26,356 nucleotides of DNA from Chrysochromulina tobinii (taxonomy: Eukaryota; Haptophyta; Prymnesiales; Chrysochromulinaceae): positions 1 to 26,356 of the forward strand of contig JWZX01002609.1 of NCBI GenBank assembly GCA_001275005.1, read 5' to 3'. The translations under genes and the position numbers were made by a program. A model generated the notes under the pieces. It worked only from the letters and a program-made list of their open reading frames with translations. It was not told where the DNA came from and searched no databases. Of the stretch, positions 1 to 6,863 are shown in pieces (within the stretch, counting starts at the first letter, position 1; each line of letters begins with the position of its first letter).

Positions 1-5
1 TCCAG

Positions 6-71
6 ATGGGCGGTGGGGGGGGCGGCCGATGGGCGGTGGGGGGGCGGCTGATGGGCGGTGGGGGGGCGCTG
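6..71 (+). repeat. Tandem 22-23 bp G-rich repeat at left edge
   Basis: Three successive units start with ATGGGCGGTGGGGGG at 6, 29 and 51. In the frame of the long ORF they give the Gly-rich start of the protein; each unit also supplies an ATG. The first unit lies at the window edge, so more units may exist upstream. Confidence 0.85.
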
Positions 72-3000
72 ATGCGCGGCCGTCGCGACGTGGCAAGTCG
101 CGACGCGGCGAGCGCCGACCCGTCAGCCGCGAGAGCACAGTCCCGGGCGCACCGCGATCCCTCCCCGGCGGCTGCGCCGGCAGCGTGTGCGGCGCCCGCA
201 CCGGCAGCCACTGCCCCCAAGACGCAGCCGCCACCGCCACCGCCCGCTGCGGAGCCCTTACCGGTACACGGAGCGGAGCCCCCCAAGCGTACCGGTAAGG
301 AGCCTGCGGCTCGCATCAGTGCGGCGGCACCCACGGCGCCCGCCGCACCCGCCGCACGCGCCACACCCGCGGCACCCGCGACCGCGCCAGCGCCCGCGGT
401 GGCGGCGGAGGAGACAGGCGCAGCGCAGCAGTACTCGGCGAGCTTCGTCGCGTCGCTGCAGGCGGAGCTCGCTACGGCGCGCCAAGCGGTCGAGACGGCC
501 ACGTTCGAACGCCAGCTGATCGAGCAGCGGCTGGCGGCGGCGGGGGACCTGGGAGCAGCGGGCGGCCTCAGGCGGAGCGCACGGCCAACGAGCAGGGCAG
601 AAAGGACGACCGAGGAGGAGGGCGGTAGTAGGACGGGGCCGCCCGCGATGGGGCCGCCCGCGACGGCGCCTGCACCGGATCCGGCGGTTACGGCTGCAGC
701 CACGGCGGCGGCGGTGGCGGAGGCGGTGGCGGCCGCAGAGGCGCGTGTGACGGCAGCTGTTGAGGCGCGCGTGACGGCAGCTGTTGAGGCGCGTGTGACG
801 GCGGCCGCGGAAGCGAAGGCTCAGGCGGCTGCGGAGGTCAAGGCTCAGGCGGCCATCATTGAGGCGAGGCGCGAGGCACGCGCAGAGGCGTTCGCGGACG
901 CGTCGTCCAAGGTGCAGAGCGCCACCGCGAAGGTGGAGGCCACTGTGGCCCACGCCGTGGGTGCGCTCGATCGCGGCATGCTGGCGGCGATGCAGGTGCT
1001 CAGCAGCCGGCTCGAGGTGCAGCAGAAGCGCTGCCAGCGTCTGCAACAACATCTGGCCGCGCAGGCCGCCGCGACCAAGATGGCGTCCGCCCGATACGGC
1101 GCTGTGGCCCAGCCTGCTGATCCCGCCCGATACGGCGCTGCGGCCCGTGCTGACGCCACCAACCCCGCCACCAACCCCGCCGCCAACCCCGTCGCCGCCG
1201 CCGCAGCGGCCGCTCCGGCGCCCACGGCTGCCATCGTCGCCCTCGCGCCCACCATGGCGCCCACACCGGTCACGGCGGCACCGGCTGCTGCACGCTCGAG
1301 GCAGATCGCGACGCCCGGTCGTGAGGCGACCGCCCCCTCCCGCTCGCCAGCGAGCACTGACCTGCGTCTCTCAGCGACCGAGGAGCTCAAGCTCTATGCA
1401 GCGGAGGCGCGCCGTCGCGCGGCGGCCGTCAAGATCTCGTCCCAATCTCCCGCCCTCGCTCGGCTCTCGCTGTCGCGCCCGCCGCCCACGACGGCGCCCG
1501 CGTCCTCACGGCCCGCGACGGCGCCCGCGACGGCGTTTGAAGAGGTGGACGAGGGCTTGGAGGAGGCGGCCACAGCGGCGGTCACGGCAGCGGCCGAGGA
1601 GGAAGCAGCTGAGCGCGCGAAGGCGCAGGCGAGGAGCCACCCACGCGCCGTATCGAGCGCGAGCGGCGCGGTGTCCGTTGGCGTCGGCAGCAAAGGCAGC
1701 AGCAGCAGCAGCGCCCGTTGCGTCAACCCAGACCAGCGGCTCCTGAAGCGCCCAGGGGAGGCCCCCTCGGAATACTTGGTCGCCGCGGACGACGCCGAGG
1801 CGCCGCCGCCGCCCGAAGCGGAGAAGCAATCTCCGCCGTGGGAGGAGAGGGCGCTCGCCACGGCGTTCAAGGCGTCGGCGACGCTCACACAGCTCGAAGG
1901 GCGCCTCGAGGGGGTGGCACGGAGCGAGCGGCGGGCGGTGGAGGGGGCAGCACGCGCCGCCGAGGCGCGCGCGGCGGAGGCGGAGGAGGTCGAGCGTGCC
2001 GAATACGAAGAGCTTCGCCAGCTCGATGCGCGCTCCGCTGCGCTCCATCAGAGCGCCCTCTACCGGCAACAGATGCACAAGGTGCTCAAAGGCGCCCCCA
2101 ACTTCGTCGACGCCGTCGCTGGCAGCAGCGTGGATGGCGGGGCTGGCGGTGGCAGGGCAGACGAGGCCCAGCAGCGCCAGCGGCGCTCCTCGCTCCCAGT
2201 CTATCGTGGCGCTGGCGCCACCCCGGCCGTTACCCCGGCCGTTACCCCGGCCGTTACCCCGGCCGTTACCCCGGCCGGGCCCTCCTACTCCTCAGTAGCA
2301 CGCCCATCTGAGGGCAAGCCCACGGCACGCACCGCTACCTTCGCGCCGAGCCCTTCACTTGTCCCAGCGTCCGGTCGGCGCGAGAGTGGCGGCGCGGGGG
2401 GCAGCCGACTGCTTCCACCTAGCTCCCTCCGCCGCCCGAGCCCCCTCGCCACACACCCGCCCCATGTGGCTACGCCAGCGCCGCCGCCGCCAGTGCCAGC
2501 GGCGACGGCCATGGCTGCCTCGGAGGACGCGCCCGTGCCGGAGGTGACTGTCAGCCTCAGCCTGAGCGCGCACGACGACGACGAGGTGGCGCGTCCCCGT
2601 ACGCGCCACGATGCGCTCGAGCGGCGCGCGGCGACGACGCGCGCAGCCCATGAGGCGACCCAGCAGGCTGCCCAGAAGGCCGCGATGCTAGCGGCCGAGA
2701 TGGCGTCGATGCTGCGCGAGCAAGACCCGACGCTCCCACCGCCTGCCCTGCGCCGCCTGCCGCCGAGCGCTCGCGACCCAATTGAGAGCCCCGGCCTCGC
2801 CTCGTCCAGGGGCCAGATTTGGGCCTACGTGCCCTCGCCCGAGGCGGAGGTGGGCGAGGTGCTCCACGAAGCGTCAGAGCTCGGCCCACCCGAGGCGGAG
2901 AAGGCGAGTCTCTCGCTCTCGAGTCTCTCCCTGTCGAGCTCTGTCGGAGCCGAGACGGCGCACGAAGCCGCCATGGCCGCTGCCTCCTACTCCACCGTCT

Positions 3001-3659
3001 TCTCCTCCGCCAATTACGCATCCTCCCTCAGCACCGCCGTCCTCAGCGCCGACCTCGCTTTCACCACCTACGCCGCCGCCCACCCACCCTCCCCTCCACC
3101 ATCTGCCCCGCTGTCCAACAGCCCCTCACCCTCTGCCATGGCGGCGGCCGACAAGGCGGCGGCTGACAAAGCAGCCTGGCTCGCAAAAGCAGCGGCCGAC
3201 AAGGCGGCGGCCGAGAACGCACAGTCAGCCGAGAAAACAACGGTCCCAGCGGCCCCCATCTCCGCCACACCGGTGGCCGTCACCCCAGTGGCCGTATCGC
3301 CGAGCGTCGCGATCGACGGTAGCGACGAAACTCGAGATGACGAAACTCGAGATGACGAAACTCGAGATGGCATGGGCCAGCGACACGCAGAGGAGCTGAT
3401 GCGACGTGCATCGGAGAGGTCGAAAGAGGCCAAGGCGGCGGCCGACGAGCAAGCGCGCGAGGAGCGCGAGCGGCAGCAGCGGCAGCAGCGGGAGAAGCGC
3501 GAGCAGCCGCAGCGTGAGCAGCAGCCCCGTCGCAGGCTCGAAACGTCGCTGTCGTCGATGGCGTCGCAATTCTTGCTCGACGCGTTCGAGAAAGCCAACC
3601 AGGGCGCGGCCGATGCTGCCACGCGCAACGCTTCGTTTGACTACTTCGGGGTGCCTTGA
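6..3659 (+). CDS. Ala-rich low-complexity / coiled-coil protein, 5' end probably cut by window edge
   Basis: I do not recognise a family. The open frame gives 1217 residues, dominated by Ala, Pro, Ser, Glu and Arg. The frame is still open at base 3, so the true start may lie outside the window; the ATG at 6 is only the first visible one and sits in a Gly-rich stretch made by a repeated 22-23 bp unit. Visible parts: a Pro/Ala-rich region to about residue 140; Ala/Glu/Arg helices around 225-330, including three copies of an EARVTAAV unit; a likely coiled coil around 610-700; four to five TPAV units near 739-757; ADKAA repeats around 1045-1075; three DETRD units at 1107-1121; a Gln/Arg/Glu-rich helix to about 1180; and a less repetitive C-terminus ending in DYFGVP. 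It could be a structural or scaffold protein. Part of the frame could be open by chance in GC-rich DNA or contain unseen introns, because the opposite strand is also open for long stretches. Confidence 0.6.
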   Translation: MGGGGGGRWAVGGRLMGGGGALMRGRRDVASRDAASADPSAARAQSRAHRDPSPAAAPAACAAPAPAATAPKTQPPPPPPAAEPLPVHGAEPPKRTGKEPAARISAAAPTAPAAPAARATPAAPATAPAPAVAAEETGAAQQYSASFVASLQAELATARQAVETATFERQLIEQRLAAAGDLGAAGGLRRSARPTSRAERTTEEEGGSRTGPPAMGPPATAPAPDPAVTAAATAAAVAEAVAAAEARVTAAVEARVTAAVEARVTAAAEAKAQAAAEVKAQAAIIEARREARAEAFADASSKVQSATAKVEATVAHAVGALDRGMLAAMQVLSSRLEVQQKRCQRLQQHLAAQAAATKMASARYGAVAQPADPARYGAAARADATNPATNPAANPVAAAAAAAPAPTAAIVALAPTMAPTPVTAAPAAARSRQIATPGREATAPSRSPASTDLRLSATEELKLYAAEARRRAAAVKISSQSPALARLSLSRPPPTTAPASSRPATAPATAFEEVDEGLEEAATAAVTAAAEEEAAERAKAQARSHPRAVSSASGAVSVGVGSKGSSSSSARCVNPDQRLLKRPGEAPSEYLVAADDAEAPPPPEAEKQSPPWEERALATAFKASATLTQLEGRLEGVARSERRAVEGAARAAEARAAEAEEVERAEYEELRQLDARSAALHQSALYRQQMHKVLKGAPNFVDAVAGSSVDGGAGGGRADEAQQRQRRSSLPVYRGAGATPAVTPAVTPAVTPAVTPAGPSYSSVARPSEGKPTARTATFAPSPSLVPASGRRESGGAGGSRLLPPSSLRRPSPLATHPPHVATPAPPPPVPAATAMAASEDAPVPEVTVSLSLSAHDDDEVARPRTRHDALERRAATTRAAHEATQQAAQKAAMLAAEMASMLREQDPTLPPPALRRLPPSARDPIESPGLASSRGQIWAYVPSPEAEVGEVLHEASELGPPEAEKASLSLSSLSLSSSVGAETAHEAAMAAASYSTVFSSANYASSLSTAVLSADLAFTTYAAAHPPSPPPSAPLSNSPSPSAMAAADKAAADKAAWLAKAAADKAAAENAQSAEKTTVPAAPISATPVAVTPVAVSPSVAIDGSDETRDDETRDDETRDGMGQRHAEELMRRASERSKEAKAAADEQAREERERQQRQQREKREQPQREQQPRRRLETSLSSMASQFLLDAFEKANQGAADAATRNASFDYFGVP
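738..809 (+). repeat. Three 24-bp in-frame tandem repeats
   Basis: Units begin at 738, 762 and 786 and read GAGGCGCGTGTGACGGCAGC with small differences. They encode three copies of E-A-R-V-T-A-A-V/A, part of an alanine-rich helix of the long left-hand protein. Confidence 0.85.
2221..2276 (+). repeat. 12-bp in-frame minisatellite (TPAV repeat)
   Basis: The unit CCCCGGCCGTTA occurs four times in perfect register (2221, 2233, 2245, 2257) followed by a partial fifth. It encodes T-P-A-V repeats in the long left-hand protein. Because the unit is a multiple of three, copy-number change would keep the frame. Confidence 0.9.
3324..3368 (+). repeat. Three perfect 15-bp in-frame repeats (DETRD)
   Basis: GACGAAACTCGAGAT is repeated three times without mismatch. 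It encodes D-E-T-R-D three times, a charged insertion near the C-terminal end of the left-hand Ala-rich protein. Confidence 0.92.
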
Positions 3660-4405
3660 CTTCGTCGACTTTACGAATATGAGTGGCGTGCGGTGGCGCG
3701 GCGTGGGCACACGAGAGCTGGGGGCGTAGCGACGCGCGCCGTGCACAACCCGGCTGGGCTGCATTCGGACCATCTGCCGGCGATCTCATCGATGTGGCGG
3801 CGCGGAGGTGATAACACACAGATTGTCAGAAGGGACACAAGGGTACACCGCCTACAGCAAAACGACCCGAACGTGGTAGTTCGGTTCGTCGGTAGCACTG
3901 AAAACTTTAATCGACTAAAGAAGATCGGACAGCTTTGCGGCAACGTTGGGCGTTAGGTGTGCGGACACGCGCGGCCGGGCGTCCGCGCGCGGGTGTGCGG
4001 TGTGCCGCGGTCGAGTGAGAGACTCCGTTCGGAGTGACGTCGAGAGTGACGTGACTCGTGTCTCGTGAGTGCCGCCGGGGCGGCGGGCCGCGGGCGTGCT
4101 CTACGTCGCGGGCCGCCGGCCGGCGCCCCCGGCGGGGTGCGACGCGGAGGGCGGAGCAAACATGAAACAAGAGCAAACCGCGAATCAGGTTGAATCAGGT
4201 ACCACGAGCATGAAAAGACGAAAAGCACCACACGCACAAGACATGTCGAGTCACATCGCAGCCAACAGTCTACATGGAGCCCTGCTGCATGCTCATGCGG
4301 TTGCGCACACCGCACAGACCTAGCTCTAGCCGTCGCTGCTTAACAGTCTCGCGCCAGACGAGGATGCTGTGTGCTCCTGGTGAGGCGTCGCCCCCGGGCA
4401 CGCAC
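3660..4405. other. Intergenic region between two convergent genes
   Basis: This holds the 3' flanks of the plus-strand gene ending at 3659 and the minus-strand gene ending at 4406. I see no convincing coding region: the short frames are arginine- and proline-rich and match nothing. A 6-bp hairpin (ACTCCG, 4022-4027; CGGAGT, 4030-4035) sits beside several GTGAC repeats and very GC-rich palindromic sequence (about 4070-4140). The part near 3880-3920 is relatively AT-rich and could lie in a 3' UTR. Confidence 0.5.
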
Positions 4406-5539
4406 TCAGTAAGAGGGGCGCGCTGCGCGCGCGCTGAAGGGGTTGGGCGTCGCGCCGCTGGCCGACTGAGCGCGTACTTGCTCCTGCAGCCAGCGCCCCT
4501 TGTCAGTGCCGTATGCGAGGGTACGCGGGTCGCCTGGGTCGAGAGGTCCCGCAGGCTTTGCTGGCACCGCGGCATACGGCTGCGGCGGAGGTGCGGCGTA
4601 TGACGGGGTCGGCGGCGGAAGTGTCGTGGGGATGGGCACTGGCTTGGCTGGCGATGCACCGGGTGTGAAGGCGGGCGCACGCATTGTGAGCGACTGCGAC
4701 GGCGGTGCCGCACTTACATACGATGGCTGTGGCGGCGGCGCAGCGTACGACAACTGCGAAGCAGGAACCGCCGCAAACGATGGCTGCGGCGGTGGTTGCG
4801 CGAACGAGAGCGGCGGCGCTCGAGCCATGGAGTACGGGGGTTGTGGCGGTGGGGCGCTTGCATACGAATACAAAGAAGCAGGAACAGCCGCAAACGATGG
4901 CTGCGGCGGTGGCTGCGCGAACGAGAGCGGCGGCGTGCTCGCGACCGAAACGTCATAGCCATCGCCCAGGCTCGGAGGCCGCGCAGCGGGCCGTGGCAGC
5001 GATGCGGTTGCGTATGGCGTGCCCACAGGAGACGCGGTCAGCGTGGATGCAGCGGTGTCGATGGGGGTCGGCCGCGCAGAGCAGCGGGGCGGCACGGCGC
5101 ACGATACAACCACTGGTTTCGAGGCGGCGCCCGCGTTGAAGGCAGGTGCTGGTGATTGCTGAGTGTACGAGACCGTGGATGTCGGTGCATGGCTCACCGG
5201 AGCGTGGCTCACTGGCGCGTAGTTCACTGGACTCTGTGCCGGCGGTGGCGTGTAGGGATGGCTGATCTCGGCAGCGGCGTACTGTGCGGGCGACCGTGAA
5301 TGTGCAGCGGCCGGCGGCTGCTGCGATGCCATGTGGGCTGACACAGCACTGGGTGGCGCGCTCGCCCGCGTGCCTGCTGGGAAGGCGCGGAACGGGTTGT
5401 TGTTGTTGGCACTTTTCTTCATGGTCTCAGCGAGCCATCGGCCCTGATCCGTGCCGTATCCGAGCGTGCGCGGGTCGCCGGCCTCGACTGGCTTCGACGG
5501 GTCGCGGGGCGCGTTCGGGTTCGAGATGGACCAAGACAT
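4406..5539 (-). CDS. Pro/Ala/Ser/Tyr-rich protein with N- and C-terminal GDPRTL-YGTD-GRWL motifs
   Basis: I do not recognise a family. I chose the ATG at 5539 (377 residues, starting MSWSISNPN); an upstream in-frame ATG at 5602 would add 21 residues that look like leader sequence. Residues about 21-52 carry GDPRTLGYGTDQGRWL, a Lys/Asn-rich stretch and NPF. The last 42 residues carry the near-identical GDPRTLAYGTDKGRWL followed after a similar gap by NPF. Between them lies a disordered Pro/Gln/Ser/Ala/Tyr-rich linker with motifs such as PPPQPSFAAVPAS and a 39-residue tandem duplication. There is no signal peptide or membrane span. NPF is known as an EH-domain ligand in endocytic proteins, so an adaptor or scaffold role is possible, but this is speculation. 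The gene diverges from the uridine kinase, with 171 bp between the two starts. Confidence 0.75.
   Translation of the reverse strand: MSWSISNPNAPRDPSKPVEAGDPRTLGYGTDQGRWLAETMKKSANNNNPFRAFPAGTRASAPPSAVSAHMASQQPPAAAHSRSPAQYAAAEISHPYTPPPAQSPVNYAPVSHAPVSHAPTSTVSYTQQSPAPAFNAGAASKPVVVSCAVPPRCSARPTPIDTAASTLTASPVGTPYATASLPRPAARPPSLGDGYDVSVASTPPLSFAQPPPQPSFAAVPASLYSYASAPPPQPPYSMARAPPLSFAQPPPQPSFAAVPASQLSYAAPPPQPSYVSAAPPSQSLTMRAPAFTPGASPAKPVPIPTTLPPPTPSYAAPPPQPYAAVPAKPAGPLDPGDPRTLAYGTDKGRWLQEQVRAQSASGATPNPFSARAARPSY
4761..4994 (-). repeat. 117-bp (39-codon) tandem duplication inside a coding region
   Basis: The sequence around GCAGGAACCGCCGCAAACGA at 4761 recurs at 4878, an offset of 117 bp, with few mismatches over the best-conserved 55-60 bp. 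The encoded 39-residue unit starts LSFAQPPPQPSFAAVPAS and appears twice in the linker of the bookend-motif protein. The outer limits are approximate. Confidence 0.75.
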
Positions 5540-5710
5540 TGTGAATCTTTCAGGGGGGGGGTGACAGTGACGAAAGGATTCCAAACCGAGATGCACAAAC
5601 ACTAAGAGGTCAGTATAGAACTCCGAGATGCACAGTATAGAACACCGAGAGTCACTTCACATCAACATCGTAACCCCGATGTAACGCTCCGCAATCAACG
5701 AGCTCCGCAT
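5540..5710. promoter_or_regulatory. Short bidirectional promoter region with 22-bp tandem repeat
   Basis: This 171-bp gap separates the divergent starts at 5539 (minus) and 5711 (plus) and must hold both 5' UTRs and the core promoters unless there are unseen 5' exons. It contains two adjacent imperfect 22-bp units (5611-5632, 5633-5654) with the core CAGTATAGAAC followed by CCGAGA, and a further copy of CCGAGATGCACA at 5586-5597. A nine-G run lies near the minus-strand start. The promoter role is inferred from position. Confidence 0.6.
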
Positions 5711-6550
5711 ATGGTGACGCTGCTGCTGCACGCGCTCGTCGCCAGCCTGCAGGCGCCCACGCGTCAGCCGTTCATCATCGGCGTCGCGGGCGCGACTGCG
5801 TCGGGCAAGTCTTCTGTTGTTGCAGAGATCGTACGGTTGCTCGACCATGAGGATGTGTGCTCGATCACGCAGGACAGCTTCTACAAGAACCTGGATGATA
5901 CGGAACGTGAGCAGGCTTATCAGCAGAACTACAATTTCGACCACCCAACTGCGTTCGACTTTGAAGGCCAGCGTAACGTGCTGCTTCAGCTGTGTGCAGG
6001 CGCAACGGACGTCAGCATCCCCTCGTATGACTTCGTGACTCACGCGCGGCTGCCGCCAAAGCATGATCTGCACGTGCGCAATCCTGAGATCGTCATCTTC
6101 GAGGGCATTCTCGCGCTCTACGATGAGAAGATGCGCGACCTCTTCGACCTCAAGGTGTTTGTGGACGTGGATGCGGACGTGCGGCTCGCGCGCCGCATCA
6201 AGCGCGATATGGTGTCACGCGGCCGCAGCCTCGACGGCGTGCTGCAGCAGTACGAGCGCTTCGTGAAACCCGCGACCGAGCAGTTTGTGCTGCCGACCAA
6301 GCGGTACGCGGACATTGTGATCCCGAACGGCGTAGAGAATGCGGTTGGCATCGACATCGTCGCGCAGCACATCAATGGTGTGCTGATGAGGCGGGAGCTG
6401 ATGCAGGAGACCGTTGAGGGGCTGAGTTTCCAGACCGACGGGCCACTCGAGCTCTCGCCCACATCGCTGATTCGACCGGGGCGGTGGCAGGGTGGCAAGC
6501 AGCAGCAGCAGAGTCGGCAGGTTTCTGGAATGGAAAACACGGCAGTATGA
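5711..6550 (+). CDS. Uridine kinase (uridine/cytidine monophosphokinase)
   Basis: This enzyme phosphorylates uridine and cytidine with ATP or GTP to UMP and CMP in pyrimidine salvage. The 279-residue product has the full kinase core: P-loop GATASGKSS at 27-35, the FYKNL segment, NFDHPTAFDFE (nucleoside-binding region), the SYDF segment, FEGILAL (Walker B region), and the lid-like RLARRIKRDM followed by RGR. The VLPTKRYADIVIPNG block near the end of the core is also typical. Length fits single-domain uridine kinases; the last 40 residues are Gln/Pro-rich and not conserved. The first 18 residues (MVTLLLHALVASLQAPTR) are hydrophobic then basic and could be a targeting signal, whereas most members are cytosolic. 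The ATG at 5711 is the first in frame. The next gene downstream is on the same strand with a 313-bp gap, so it is not an operon. Confidence 0.93.
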   Translation: MVTLLLHALVASLQAPTRQPFIIGVAGATASGKSSVVAEIVRLLDHEDVCSITQDSFYKNLDDTEREQAYQQNYNFDHPTAFDFEGQRNVLLQLCAGATDVSIPSYDFVTHARLPPKHDLHVRNPEIVIFEGILALYDEKMRDLFDLKVFVDVDADVRLARRIKRDMVSRGRSLDGVLQQYERFVKPATEQFVLPTKRYADIVIPNGVENAVGIDIVAQHINGVLMRRELMQETVEGLSFQTDGPLELSPTSLIRPGRWQGGKQQQQSRQVSGMENTAV

Positions 6551-6863
6551 ACGGCTCTCTGATGAACGAGTCAGCGAGACCTCTAACCGGGCAACTACAA
6601 GGGGAAACAACCCCTTGGATAGACGACAGAGCAACACACTTAGGGACTCAGGGAGTGTTGAGTCTCAGGGAGTGACTGTGATGCTGTAATTAACTACTGT
6701 AATAATCAAATGATGGGCCTTAAATGCTCATCGTTAATGCTGAAAGGCTCGTTGTTAAACGTTACTAAAATGTTGCTGACCGGCACTACGTCCTCTAGAG
6801 ATCCCGCGTCACAGTTCACAGCTTACCGTTCACGTCTCAACATAGTTTTTGGCTCCAGCCTCC
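6551..6863. other. Intergenic region, uridine kinase 3' flank and BTB gene 5' flank
   Basis: No coding sequence is supported. A perfect 7-bp hairpin (CAAGGGG 6598-6604, CCCCTTG 6611-6617) lies 48 bases after the kinase stop, probably in its 3' UTR. CTCAGGGAGTG is repeated at 6647-6657 and 6664-6674. The stretch 6685-6780 is clearly AT-richer than the surroundings and may hold the polyadenylation zone and the promoter of the next gene. Confidence 0.5.

Noticed and set aside
258-1052. 264-codon minus-strand frame opposite the Ala-rich ORF
   Set aside because: Arg/Leu/Cys-rich repeats that mirror the plus-strand repeats; no recognisable domain, although it lowers confidence that the plus frame is coding throughout.
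4022-4140. GC-rich hairpins as a bacterial-type terminator or structured RNA gene
   Set aside because: No T-run follows, the genome appears eukaryotic, and no tRNA or known RNA fold is visible.
6849-6863. TTG at 6849 as the start of the BTB-BACK-MATH protein
   Set aside because: An ATG follows five codons later at 6864 and no conserved residue is lost.
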